Below, piece after piece: positions 23,676-36,052 of a stretch of DNA of 64,000 nucleotides. The DNA is from Pogona vitticeps. Its lineage: Eukaryota > Chordata > Lepidosauria > Squamata > Agamidae. The notes beneath the pieces are model-generated. The model ran no database searches. It was not told the DNA's origin and was given only the letters and a program-made list of their open reading frames with translations. Position numbers and translations under genes: made by a program. Each line of letters starts with the position of its first letter. The first letter of the stretch is position 1. Location of the stretch: contig NC_135786.1 in NCBI RefSeq assembly GCF_051106095.1, forward strand, positions 91,644,501 through 91,708,500. The letters run 5' to 3'.

Positions 23676-24018
23676 GGGGCGTGGTGGCGCTGCGGGTTAA
23701 ACCGCAGAAGCCTCTGTGCTGCAAGGTCAGAAGACCAGCAGTCGTAAGATCGAATCCACGTGACGGAGTGAATTCCAATTGCTTGTCCCAGCTCCTGCCA
23801 ACCTAGCAGTTCGAAAGCACGCAAATGCAAGTAGATAAATAGGCACCACCATGGTGGGAAGGTAATGGCATTCCATGTCTAGTTGCACTGGCCACATGAC
23901 CACGGAAACTGTCTACAGACAAAACGCTGGCTCTACAGCTTGGAAACGGGGATGAGCGCCGCGCCCTAGAGTTGGACAGGACTGGACTAAATGTCAAGGG
24001 GAACATTTACCTTTACCT
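23676..24018 (+). mobile_element. Sauria-type tRNA SINE
   Basis: The head GGCGTGGTGGCGCTGCGGGT, body CAGCTCCTGCCAACCTAGCA and AGTAGATAAATAGG, and tail AAGGGGAACATTTACCTTTA match the lepidosaurian Sauria SINE. RNA polymerase III A and B boxes lie in the head (B-box-like GATCGAATCC). Non-coding and mobilised in trans by a LINE. A minus-strand copy lies at 57,853-58,193. Confidence 0.92.
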
Positions 24019-27000
24019 ATGGGGGCACTTATGATGTCTGCACTGGAGAGTACACTTGGGAGGACGCCAGGGTGCATTTTGGCCGCCATTTTAGAAGGAA
24101 CAGAGCTTTTAATCAACATTGACGTGGAAACAAATTTGATGTTGGTGGCATCAGGTTCTAGAAGAGGGCACAAAAATAGTGGGAAGTGATTGTGTCATCA
24201 AGGCTGGATACTGCACACCCCTGGTTTAGCATTATGTTTGAACAGAGTCAGTTAGATCTAAAGATATTTAATTTCCACTGTGATCGCCTCCATGCATTTA
24301 GCTCTGTCCAAACCTGTAAAGCATACTAGAAACAGAATTTTTAGAAAGGCAACAGCTGTGCTGATTTATCTTAAAACCCAATGGGCAGAACTTTTGGATA
24401 ACCTTATGGATGCTGGCAGGGATCTATCAAATTATTTCAGTGGAGCAGAAAGGATTTGGGTAATGTTTACAATGGCTTAGCCTGTTGTCTGTGTAGCATC
24501 TCCGCTGCACTTAGGCACAGCTCTCCTGCTCAGAAGGGCCACTCCAGGTGCTCATCCTTTGTTTGTCTGGAATTGCCTGCTTCCATCACAGCACAGGGGG
24601 AAAGCTGCACAGACAGGGGCTAATAGAGGGCGCACAGATCACAGACAGGTGGGACCGCTGACAATTTGGTCGAAGTGAGATGCATTTGCAGTGGAGAGAT
24701 TTCTGTTATCAAACTCAACTATATATATTTAAAAAACCTTCCTGTTTGCTCACAAAGCTATGGTAGTACCCTGTCACCGATAAGGAACCCTTTGAGCTCA
24801 TGCTCTCTCAAGGCTTGGTTATCACAGACAGATTTATTCCCGGAACAGGGAAAAGAAAGTTTGTTTGAAGCAGTAAGTTATGCTGAAACTATATCTCTCC
24901 TTCAAATTAAGAAAATTCACACTATTATCTCAACTTCTCTCAAAACATTCTTATTTATTTCTCAATAGCATTTCTATGTTGCCCTTCTCCCGTAAAGGAA
25001 CTCGAGAGAATAATAATGTTACTTTCAGGAGCTAATGAAAATAAACTGGCACATCTCTTTCTTTGCAAAATCAGTTTCCAGAACCAGAAGCTGGGACTGA
25101 GTTTAGGAAAACGATATTGAGCTGTGTGATAATAAAGAAGACACTGCCTCAGCCCGCCTGCTGAATGGAGATATTGAATTATCCTTATTGAAAAGGAATT
25201 AAAGTTAAAACCATAATAAATCATTCAATTAAAAGTAATTAGAATGATATAGAAATAATAATCTGGGGGGAGGATTAAAAACCTGTAAAAACACACTCGG
25301 CCTGCGAAAGGTTAGTGGCAGAACATCTGTTTGATCTTCAAGGGGCAGCAGTGAGTTCAGTGCTTGGCATCTTCAGTTTAAATGACCAGGTATGTATGTA
25401 ACAACCCAGAGTTCTGCCCCATTGATCTTTGCCAGTCCTTCATTTAAAATCTCTTATGGTGTAAGACTAACAAAGAGGGCTTAACATGCTTTCATTCATT
25501 CAGGATCGCCATTCTGCATGTGGACTGGGGAAGTGTCCTCCTTATTATCCCATACCTAGATATCTTTTTTTTTTCATAATCAACTCCTGGTTCCAGAAAT
25601 TGAATTTGGAAAGGAAATGATGTACTAGTTTATTTTAATTAGCTTCTGAGAGGAAGATCGTTATCCCCTTGTTAGGAAAGTAACAAATTGCAGATTCGCT
25701 GAACTCTTTGTGTGAGTAGAGCCTTTAGTTTGGTCATTGTTAAGCTGTTTTAATAATCTCCAGGCTTTTTAAACTTTTTGTTGACCTCTTTATTTCTTCT
25801 ATGAGCTTTAGCTCCCTGATAATCAGTGATTATTAAGAGTATTGTATGTATTTGGCTTCAAGTTGTTTAGAACTTCAAACGCAGGCATCCAGTCCCTTGA
25901 CCTGGACTCAGAAGCACACAGTGTGAATGCAAGTCCATGTATATATGACATCATACTCTACTAACAATACCTGGGCGTCATTCTGTTTTCCTGCCACTTG
26001 AAATTTATTGTTTGTTTGTTTGTTGGATTTCTATCCTGCCCATCTAGACCAAAGGTCTACTCTGGGTGGTTATGGGTGGATACTTTGGTGCTTTGTATCA
26101 GAAGACAAAACTACTTACTCTACAATCATATCTTAACTACCAACATGAACATGCAGCATTCTGAAAAGCGGTTTTATAATGACTTAACCAAGACAATTTG
26201 CCTTTTTTAATTCTTCAACTTAGTTCTCATTTGAAAGTCAAAGTGCATGAAATCTAGTCATATGCTGACCTCTGCTGGAAGAAAAGCGGAATTTGCAAGA
26301 TAGGCATAATTAGCCCATTTACTTGTAGGACAAACCTCTGTAAAGTCTGAATAATTAAATGACCTGGACTATAACTAATGGGCAATAAATGTCAAAATAG
26401 AAAATAACATACAGGCAACAAGCAACCATTCAAGAACAGAAGGACAAAACAATGGATGACTTTTTTAAGGAAAGTACTCTAGAGAAAAGCATTAATTAAG
26501 AAAACTATTGATACAATATGAATTAGAACACTCCTCAAGACAGCAATACATAAATAGTAATTAAACACCCAGAGTAGCAGTATTTATTATATAGTTGCAC
26601 TATATACCTGAAAATTAACATTAATGTATGTTATTCTCTGTTTGAAAACCTAAACCAACACATGCTCATGCAAGACTTAAGTATTTGCAGAACAGCTAAT
26701 CTTGTACAAAACTATTTTATATAGTTATTTCAGGTGTCCTGCTTATTTAAGTAGAATTCTAGAGGTGAGATTTTAATATTCCACTTTGCTTAACATTCTC
26801 TGTCATTAAAGCATCCTTCATTTCTCATTCTTTGTAGGAAATAATTAAGAAATAAATAATTTGCAACATTGATTAGGATAATTACTGGAAAATGTGTATC
26901 ATGGAAGATTATGAATCAAAATCCAGAAACATTAAGATCAGCTTTCAACTATGTTAGCCAGAATCCCATTACATATTTATGCTGACATAACTGCATCAGC

Positions 27001-27764
27001 ATGAATTTCACTGGTCAATTGCCACAATTAAGAAATCAATGTTAATTTTTCTGGTCACACTACAAATCATATGACTGTTTTGTAAGGAGAATTACCTGCA
27101 CTGACTTCTTAGCTAATGGCAATTCACCTCTGAAATTTATGCTATTGGTGTTACATCGGCACATGTAACTAACAGAATTCTCACCACTGCCCAGTTTACC
27201 AATTTTTCACAGTTCAGCTTTGAAACAATTTTGCAATGCAACATTCATTTATAAGAAGGCTGCCATCTTCACAGAACTGGTGAGTGATATCCACTAGTTG
27301 TAGCAAACTACATATCCTCTGTAGCAGAACATAAGAACTCATTAAAGTCATCAGCTGCCTCAGCCTCTTGGCAAGTGCTGTACTGATGCTAATTATTACA
27401 ATCACCTGGACTTTCAGGCAAAAATCTAACACTATTTCAGAGGCACGGTTACAATATTTTGCTTTATGTATTTAAAGGGCCTTTACAGAGACCTTGGGAA
27501 AGATAAGGTAAGATGGATTTATTGCTTGAAATGGTTGATATTATGCAACATGCAGTAAGAACTGGTGTATGCTTTTTATGATGGAAAACATTACAGAGAT
27601 TTATTTTTCAGTTGAGGAAGCTTGATTTATGTGTAGAAACTTCATCATAAAATAAATGGAAGCTATGAGTCTCTTGGCTAGGGGACTATCCGTGTTATGC
27701 AATACAGCACAATAATTAAACAAATGTTTTCAACTACAGTAGTTTTTAGGTTTGTCACCCCCAT
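24019..27764. other. Intergenic sequence, mostly unrecognised
   Basis: AT-rich. A GTTT run at 26,010-26,024 precedes TTTCTATCCTGCCCATCTAG, a phrase seen in degraded LINE tails. No exons recognised. Confidence 0.4.
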
Positions 27765-27910
27765 TCTTGTCTGAGGAAGTAGACTTGTCCATGAAAGCTC
27801 ACATTAAAATGTAACAGTTAATCTTTAAGGTGCTACAATGTTTTTGTCTTCTTTATATGTATAATATTTGTTTTTGCCTGTTATGCTAGCAGCCTAACAC
27901 AGCTACCTCT
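27765..27910 (+). mobile_element. Repeat tail with hammerhead-like motif
   Basis: GTCTGAGGAAGTAGACTTGT, CCATGAAAGCTCAC, then TTAATCTTTAAGGTGCTACA and CTAACACAGCTACC form a repeat tail widespread in reptiles. CTGAGGA (27,771-27,777), a short self-pairing segment (27,778-27,792) and GAAA (27,793-27,796) sit in the order of a hammerhead core (CUGANGA, stem II, GAAA). Assignment to a Penelope-like element is an inference. Confidence 0.5.
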
Positions 27911-27921
27911 TCTAAAACTTT

Positions 27922-28055
27922 ATTGCTGATTATGCTACTGTGACTTTGCTTATATGCATAAATTGCATATAAGCATAAATTATATGCATAAATTATATGC
28001 ATAAATTGCTGATTATGCTACTGTGACTTTGTTATATGCATAAGTTCCACAAAGA
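27922..28055. repeat. 83-bp tandem duplication
   Basis: ATTGCTGATTATGCTACTGT starts at 27,922 and again at 28,005. The inner part is itself built of TATGCATAAATT units. The second copy runs to about 28,050. Confidence 0.9.
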
Positions 28056-29866
28056 TAGTTCCCTCAGCTTTGAAGTGTAACCAAAAAAGTGAAACTTTCA
28101 TTTTCTAATTTTTCTGGTTATTGTACCTCAGCATTTGTAAGGCGTAGCACTTATGATGCCTTAAACCCAAGCCTAATATACTTTGAAAATTTGTGCCGAG
28201 TAAACTAACTACCTAGGTTATCAACATTTCAGGAGATCTTTGTAATTTAACATTATGTTTCCTGAGTGTTTTCCCCCTGCTCACCTTGACTTTGTGACGA
28301 CAAATCTCATTTGAGGATTCACCCCACACTAGAGATCTATAGGAACTGTATTTCTTTGGTGCCTGACTGTTAATCTGGTCGTGTTAGGAAGCCGCCTTAA
28401 TAAATCATATTTTCTGTCCCATGAAACACACTCGTTCTTGTCTCTGAGTAGGAGTAACTCTCACATGTCTCTGACAGACATGCCCACTTACTTGAGAATA
28501 ATTCAATCTAGTTGAATTAATCTCAACGTTGTAAGTATGTGCATAAATGACAACTGCACAACCTGTTAATAGCATAGATATGACCCAACAGCTTGTTAAT
28601 TCCCAACCAGTTGTTCATCAGAGCTTTACAACTCCCACATGTTCACTATTCTTACGGTAGTGAATTCTTTGGGATTCTAAGAATCTGTGCTTGCCACTTT
28701 GTGGAAGAAAGCTGTTATCTCCATGTCTTCATCTGTGCATTTCCTGAAAAGGTATTTTGCTCAATCACTTTCTGAAACGAAGTGTGTGTCCAGTTTTATT
28801 GCAATTTGTGTGTGTTTTTTTAAATAAATCTATTAGATAGATGGAAGAAACTATTACATATCTAGGGAAAAGTGGAATATATTTGGCATCTGCTTGATGT
28901 TATTGTTCTCTAACCTCCATCTCGAAGTTCAGCATCCAAAGAAGGAAAGCTTTTCTACTCTACCTTTTCCAAAACCCTCAAGATATTCAGCAATATCTAC
29001 TACTGGTATAATAGGAAGTGAAGACTTGGACTCAACCTATATCTAACTAGAAATGAGCGGAGACATAATCATTTTATTATTTTGAAAGAGGGAGGGACTA
29101 CTTTGAAATAGCGGGGAAGTAAGTGTGGGCAGGTGTTGCAATTGTGAAATTATACATTGCTCATATGATTAAAGCTCACAAAAATGGGGTGAAATTTCTG
29201 GTGTGTTCTGCTGCCGAATTTTGCCTGTCCTGTACAGATAAATTACTGTTGCAGGAATACTCAGCTCCATTTCACAATTTTCTCTTTCTCTATCACTTGC
29301 TTTAGAAGAAGGGAGCAAATGGTTTGTACTTCAACAGTTGCAAAAAGCTGTTTGGTTAAAGTTTAGATTATCGCACAAAGTTAACTTTTTCTCCCTTTTC
29401 ATGAGTTGAGGAGGCTGCTATGATGTACCAGACTAGGGTGTTCATGGTGCCTACTTGCTTAGTGACATAGAAATCGTGTTGTGTCTTGTTTTAGAAAATC
29501 TGTGACAACTGTTGTTAGTAAAAACAACCATTTCCCGAACAAAGAATAATTTGAGTAATATCACAAATAGTAAGAGTAATCAATTGTTTCTGTAGAAAAA
29601 AAATAAAAGGAGGGATAGGATTGTTTATACAAGAATGAGCAGCACTGAAGTCAATGGAATTTATTTATGAGTAGGTAAGATGGGTAAATTGATTTCCAGG
29701 TTATCCATTCACTCTGTTTTATGCCTTTGGGCTCTGAACTGGAGAAAGACACTCTGGTGACTTCAGTCTATGAAGCTGTTCAGCTTGCATGAGATAACTC
29801 TAGGCTGTATTACAAGTGCTCAAGCGAACTGCCTCTGTCTACTTTTGAGATACTTCCATCATGTTC
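28056..29866. other. Intergenic sequence, nothing recognised
   Basis: AT-rich, no recognised repeat ends or exons. Confidence 0.4.
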
Positions 29867-29873
29867 TATAATT

Positions 29874-31022
29874 CAATTGTTGTTGTTTAGTCATGTCCGA
29901 CTCTTTGTGACCCCATGGACAAGAGCAGGCCAGGCCCTCCTGTCTTCCACTGCCTCCCAGAGTTGGGTCAAATTCATATTTGATGAATTTGCTTCGATGA
30001 CACTGTCCAACCATCTCAACCTCTGCCGTCCCCTTCTCCTCTTGCCCTCACACTTTCCCAACATCAGGGGCTTTTCCAGGGAGTCTTCTCTTCTCATGAG
30101 ATGGCCAAAGTATTGGAGCCTCAGCTTCAGGATCTGTGCTTCCAGTGAGCACTCAGGGTTGAGAACTCCAAGGCCAACTTACCTGTTGTTCCTTTTATCT
30201 CTTGATTCCCTACTTTAGCATTCCAGTCCCCGATAATGAGAAGAACATTTTTCTTTGGTGTCAGTTCTAGAAGGTGTTGGAAGTCTTCATAGAATTGATC
30301 AATTTCAACCTCTTCAGCATCGGTGGTTGGTGCATAAACTTGGATTACTGTGATGTTGAAAGGTCTGCTTTGGATTCGTATTGAAATTATTCTATCATTT
30401 TTGAGATTGTATCCCAATACAGCTTTTCCCACTCTTTTGTGGGCTGCTCCATTTCTTCTACGGGATTCTTGCCCACGATAGTAGATATAGTAATCATCTG
30501 CATTGAATTTGCCCATTCCTGTCCATTTTAGTTCAGTGACACCCAGGATGTCAATGTTTATTCTTGCCATCTCCTGTTTGACCACATCCAGCTTCCCAAG
30601 GTTCATAGATCTTACATTCCAGGTTCCTACGTAGTATTTTTCTTCGCAGCATTCAACTTTCCTTTCACTTCCAAGCACATCCACAGCTGAGTGTCCTTTC
30701 GGCTTTGGCCCAACCACTTCATCAGCTCTGGAGCTACTTGTACTTGTCCTCCGCTCTTCCTCAGTAGCATGTTGGACGCCTTCTGACCTGAGGGGCCCAT
30801 CTTCCAGCGTCATATCTTTGAGCCTTTTGTTTCTGATCATGGGGCGTTCTTGGCAAAGATACTGGAGTGGCATTGCCATTTCCTACTCCAGGTGGATTGC
30901 ATTTAGTCGGAACTCTCCACTATGTCCTGTCCATCTTGGGTGTCCCTGCACGGCATAGCCCATAGCTTCTCTGAATTACTCAAGCCCCTTTGCCACGACA
31001 AGGCAGCAATCTGTGAAGGGGG
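29874..31022 (-). mobile_element. BovB LINE with both ends but the middle missing
   Basis: On the minus strand, the 5' end (ATTGCTGCCTTGTCGTGG) lies near 31,018 and the endonuclease region fills 30,127-30,879 ([20 protein letters not shown] ... LIIGDWNAKVG). The frame then passes directly into the C-terminal tail ([20 protein letters not shown]) at 29,891-30,120. The reverse transcriptase is absent, so about 1.9 kb is missing relative to the full copy at 38.6-41.7 kb. A 7-bp TATAATT flanks both ends (29,867-29,873 and 31,023-31,029). It cannot retrotranspose alone. Confidence 0.9.
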
Positions 31023-31029
31023 TATAATT

Positions 31030-32629
31030 TGATTACTGAATATCAAAATAGGCTCATTATTTCTGCTACACGTACAGATTTCCAAGAATTAGACCACTGA
31101 ACTACAGAATGTAGCAGCTTTATGTTCTTCTGAACTACAGAAACACCATAATTCTATGTCATAACCTTTTAAAAGCAGAGCAAAACTTTTGAAGCCTGTG
31201 CTGAGTTTGATAGTTGGGCTAGCTTGGAGGTTTAGGGAAAAAGAAATTATGTGCTGACATAAAGATGTATTTTCTTAGCAAGAGACTTAACGGTTGTTCA
31301 AATGGTCTTTACTTTTTGACTGAATACAAGCAGATTACTGTATCTGGACATTTCTAGAGATGATGGACATCTAGCAAGTATTCTGCAGTACCTGGAGTAA
31401 CAAACATTGTTCCCTTTTAATCAAATGATATGAAGGTCTCAGGACCTTCTTTGTGTACAGTATTAAGTGTGTCATACCTCCTTATTGCAATTGCTGTTAA
31501 AGACTGTTTTAGCCTATATTTCCTCCAGTGCTTTAGTACCTTAATTAACAGTTGCTTTGAATTAAATTCTGTTAAGTTCCTTAGAACCTCTTAATCCTCA
31601 TTTAATTACCAGCTCAATTTTTCCTCATGCTACTTTGTTTCCTTACTGTACCTACTAAGTGATTGGCTCAGGGTAGGCTTTAAATCCATATCCAAATGAG
31701 TGATAGTGTTAATTTACTGACAAAAAACTCAGTTTTGTGAAGAGCCAAAGCTGCTTTCAACTGGAATGTCCTGTAGTCTTTATATCCAATAAAACAATGA
31801 AAATCAAGTTTTTTCCCCAATGCTTTAGGCATTTGTTAAAGACAATACAAAGCTTAAAGAGAAGATGCAGATTCCAAAATATTGATTATGTGCTGTGAAG
31901 ATCTGCTTTAACTATCTACTGGTCTGTGGCAAATGTGTATCTGAACACAATATGAAAAAATATAGGCGAAATCAGGATTGTATAAGTTGAAAAACAAACA
32001 TTATAAGGTGGTATGTGAAGATTTGTTTGCAGTGTGTGGCCCCCTTCAAATGTGCCAGGGCCCCTCAGGGGTCATATAAGTCACAATTGAGAATGGCTCT
32101 TCTAAATTTGCAAAAGCCCTATGAAGAGGCCTAGGAAGAAACAATTTTATAATTTTCAATGCAGAGCAACATTGAGAATAACTGTTGATCACCCATGCTC
32201 TTAAATCCAAAAGCACTTTCATTTTCTTTTCACATCCAAAATACCTTTTCATACCTTTATGCTTTAAAACACTTGCATGCAGACTCACTAAATCTGAGGA
32301 AGATGTCTTCATTTGTATAACTATCCCTAGCACATGGAATAGTGGCTCTAATAGAATACAGTATTTAGAAAATACAGAGCTGAAGATCTTGTGCTAAATG
32401 AGGGGTAAAATTAGCAGTATGATGGGGTGGGTTAGAAAGCTATATAACCAGTGGAACTGCTGGTGCAATTGTAAGCCATGAAGACAGAAATTAATAGATT
32501 CTGGAAGGAACGGGAATGGCTCTGAGGAGGAAGGACAAGAGGGTTATCCAAAGGATTTTAGTTCCTAGTTGTTTAGCGAAACTTGAAAGAATTCTGTGAA
32601 TAGTGAAAATTACCCTTGGATTTTTGGCT
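31030..32629. other. Intergenic sequence, nothing recognised
   Basis: AT-rich; short open frames only. Confidence 0.4.
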
Positions 32630-34002
32630 TTGGTCCCAAATCCATTTTGTTCCTAAGAATGTGCCAGCAAATATGGAATACAAAACAAAAGCTCAGATAT
32701 TGGAGAACTCCATACAGTATACATTCTAATCCCTAAAAAAGGAGATGCCAGGGAGTGCAGTAACTGTTGGACCATTGCTTTAATTTCTCATGCAAGCAAA
32801 GGGATGCTCTATGTGTTGCAACAAACACTTTCACCTTATATAGAGCAAGAAATGCCTGATGTTCAAGCTGGATTCTGGAAAAGAAGAGGCACTTGAAATC
32901 ATATTGCAAATATCCAGTGGCTACTGGAGAGTGTCAAAGATTTCAGAAGAAGATCCATGTATGCTTTATAGGCAAAGCCCTTGATTGTGTAGTTCATGAG
33001 AAACTATGGGTTGTTCTGACAGAAATGGTTGTGTCTCAACAATGGCTGTGCCTCAGCATTTGATTGTCCTGATGCATAACTTGTATTGTGGACAAGAAGC
33101 TACCATTAGGAGAGAATATGGAGAGACAGAATGGATTCCTATAGGCAAAGATGCATTTTATCCCTTTAAGTGTTCAATCTGTACACAGAATATCATAGAG
33201 AAAGCCAGACTAGATTCAGACAAAAGAGGCATAAAGCTGATATAAGAAACATCAATAATTTAAGATATGCAGATGAGCACCATCTTACTGGCACAAAGCA
33301 GCAATGATTTGAAACTACTTTTAGTGGGGGTGAAAAGTGCCAAAGCAGGACTACAGTTGAATGCTAAGAAGATGAAAACCATGACTACAAAAGAACTACT
33401 CAAGTTTAACACTGACAATGAAGAAATTGAAGTAGAGATTTTGTATACCTTAGTTGAATCATCAGTCCAGATGGAGACTGCAGCCAAGAAATCAGAAGAC
33501 TGAGACTGAAGGCAGCAGGAAAAGAGGAAGGCCAAATATAAGATCGACTGACTCTCTAAAGAAAGCCACAGGGTAGAGGACAGGACATTTTGGAGATTGC
33601 TCATTCATAGGGTCACCATTAGAGATGGGATTATTCATATATGAATACCCCTGCACAGGTGGAGATAATGAGGATCCGGCCCCCTGGGGCCAGACCGTCC
33701 AACTCACTGTTCTGCTGCCGCCACAGGCTCTGTGCTCCCTTCCTATCACTCCAGAGCTCATGGTGCATTAGCCACTCTTCAACCTGGCAGAGAGGCTCGT
33801 CATCCCGCCTCCTGCCAGGAGTGGCTAATCCACCATGAGATCTGGAGTGATAGGAAGGGAGCACAGAGCCTGTGGCAGCAGCAGAACAGTGAGTTGGACG
33901 GTCTGGCCCCACCTGAGGGGGTAGGCTATTCGTATACGAACACGAATGCCTCCATCTCTAGTTTACCACAGGTCGGAGGTGACTTGATGGCACATAACAA
34001 TT
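32630..34002 (+). mobile_element. Degraded RTE-type LINE (BovB-related), interrupted
   Basis: Reverse-transcriptase wording is recognisable in broken frames: VPQHLIVLMHNLYCGQEATI and EYGETEW (33,006-33,245), then an Arg-Tyr-Ala-Asp stretch near 33,260. A C-terminal Arg/Lys-rich stretch follows after an apparent internal deletion near 33,500. The 3' end GGTGACTTGATGGCACATAA lies at 33,977-33,996, beyond a hAT insertion. More diverged than the BovB copies nearby; it resembles a different RTE lineage. No intact frame. Confidence 0.75.
33620..33960. mobile_element. Foldback hAT-like element, TAGAGATGGG family, copy 2
   Basis: Ends TAGAGATGGGATTATTCATA and, complemented, TAGAGATGGAGGCATTCGTG. Long arms pair (GGGGCCAGACCGTCCAACTC against its complement at 33,889-33,908, and ACAGGCTCTGTGCTCCCTTC). 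It splits the 3' end of the RTE-type LINE; the flanks GTCACCAT and GTTTACCA are a decayed target duplication. Confidence 0.85.
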
Positions 34003-35149
34003 CTCAAGTTGCTTTAGGTATTTTTGAGATTTAGGTTAAGCAGAAGTTGCAAAATAAATGGATGGAAATTCAAATAAATGAGTCTGAGCCATCTATTTTT
34101 CATAGTGATTATGAAGAGACTGAACAGAGGCTACGCTGTTGTTCGGATTCTGGAATCACCCATATTTCTTCTCAAAAACATTGAGACGGACAGCTTTGTC
34201 TCTCATGCTTCTGCTGAGAGTGCCCAACAGAATTCATAGGCTTTGTGCTCATTCAGGATTGTTGGTTAACTGCTTGCTCAATACCTCCAGTTCCCTTGGA
34301 GTCAGACTTGACAGCTCACAACGGTGCCTGTTTCTGTGCATGTAGGTATGGGTCAGGGACAAAGTGAGAAAGTGAGACTGGTCTCACAAGACAAACTATG
34401 CTTCAGCTTATGTGGAACCCAGAAGACAGACTCAAAAAGCACTTTAACCATGGTTAGCAGAACATTTTCTAAACTAGATGAGATGCTCAGCTTTCACTTA
34501 GAAACAGAACTGCCTTAGTGGTAAAATATACTCTTTTTTTATCCTAAAGTGTGTTTCTCCCACATTTGTATCTTGCAAATTAACAAGCTTTGTTTTGTGA
34601 TCATCACTGAGAAATAAACACAGACTTAATTTACAAGTCTGATTTCTAAGTCATGCAATGCTAAGGGAATTCCATCACTGAAGGGAAAACATGATACTGT
34701 ACCAGTTTCTAAATGCAAGCTGACGGTCTCGTTTAACTTGACTCTAGGTATGAACTTTTTCTCTGGCTAACAATACAAGAAAGGAGAAGGGGAATCTGGG
34801 CCAGGAAAAGTGGACTTCAAACCAGAACAGAGAATTGCTCCAGCCAATAGTCGTGAGTATTGATGACAAAAGCCAGTCAAACACTGAGTTAAATTACAAA
34901 GCATGATGGATGCTCATACAACACCAGTACGAAGGATGCCCAAGCAGAAGGAATGAACACTGACTGTTTGGGTTCCTAAGTGATTATAATATATCAGTTA
35001 CAGTACACACAATTCTGCAGCTCAGGAACTGGTCCCAGGAATGGAACACAATAAAGAAAGCAAAAGTTTCATGTAGCTGGTATGTAGGGATATCCTGTAT
35101 GCAATACCGGAGGCAATATATATAGCCAGTTCATTAATAGGCATTGGCA
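34003..35149. other. Intergenic sequence, nothing recognised
   Basis: AT-rich, no recognised repeat ends or exons. Confidence 0.4.
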
Positions 35150-35940
35150 ATTGTGATCAGGTTCATTTGAAACTCTGTGCAGCGTGCTTCATTTTTGGCG
35201 GGAAATAAAGTCGGAGACATATTAACTGAACTCATATTCTTGTCTTTATTTTTTTCACATCTTTCAACTGTAGTTCCAATCGGGTCAAAACAAAATAACT
35301 CTGGCAACAAGGCGTAACTAGGGGACGTAAACACGCATCCAAAGTCCAATGTATTTATTGGGGTGCTCTGCCAAACCATTCCTGATCAGTGGGCTTCCAA
35401 AGGGACCCGGCTCCTCACCGCACAAATTGTTCCACAGCATGGGTGCCTCACCCAGTCTCCCTCCTTCAGGGGTGTATTGTATCTGGAGTCTGGTCTAATC
35501 ACTTTCCTTCCTCTCCCTTGCCCGTGCAGAAACACAATGACAGTCCACTCTTGGGTTTCTATCATTGACTCTCCCTCAACTTTAGTTTCAGGGTCCGGTA
35601 GCAGTCCACCCACTCTCAGATTTGGGAAATCTCTCAACAAGTCATGCGCTTTTTAATATTCAGCCTCTCTCTTTCTCTCTTCCTCTTTCTTTCTTTATCT
35701 CCTTTCCCAGATCTGCCAACCATCATTCTCCTTGTACATTTATACCTTCCTCCCAGACTGACAGCTCTTGCTCCTCCCCTTTTTCCTTTCCACCCTCCTC
35801 CACCAGACAAATTTCAACCTTCCCTCTTTTCTCTTCTAGCACAATCTCTTTTTCCTCAGATGCATTCACATCATGGCTCTCCTTCTCCTCTATCACAGCT
35901 TCTATTATTAAGGACGGCTCACTTTCACTCACACCTCCTT
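35150..35940 (-). mobile_element. Candidate LTR-retroelement fossil, 3' part, copy 2
   Basis: Minus-strand relative of 20,630-21,395. The shared translated phrase is EGDWVRHPCCGT.CAVRS, preceded by GRKVIRP, and both share an AATAAA signal and a CCCGCCAAAA end. The LTR-like part is about 35,180-35,446 and the internal part about 35,447-35,940, with a Glu-rich open stretch at 35,723-35,932. No diagnostic enzyme domain was seen, so the family is unassigned. Degraded. Confidence 0.45.
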
Positions 35941-36052
35941 CACAGTAATTTTATCTTCTTTTGGTCTCATTCTCTGCTAAAGATATTCCAGTTCGCAGCC
36001 ATCACTACCTTTTGTAACAGCATTGTTTAATTCTGCATGGTGTATACTGGTA

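Noticed and set aside
28000-28050. CRISPR-like spaced repeat
   Set aside because: Only a two-copy tandem duplication; the setting is a vertebrate nuclear genome.
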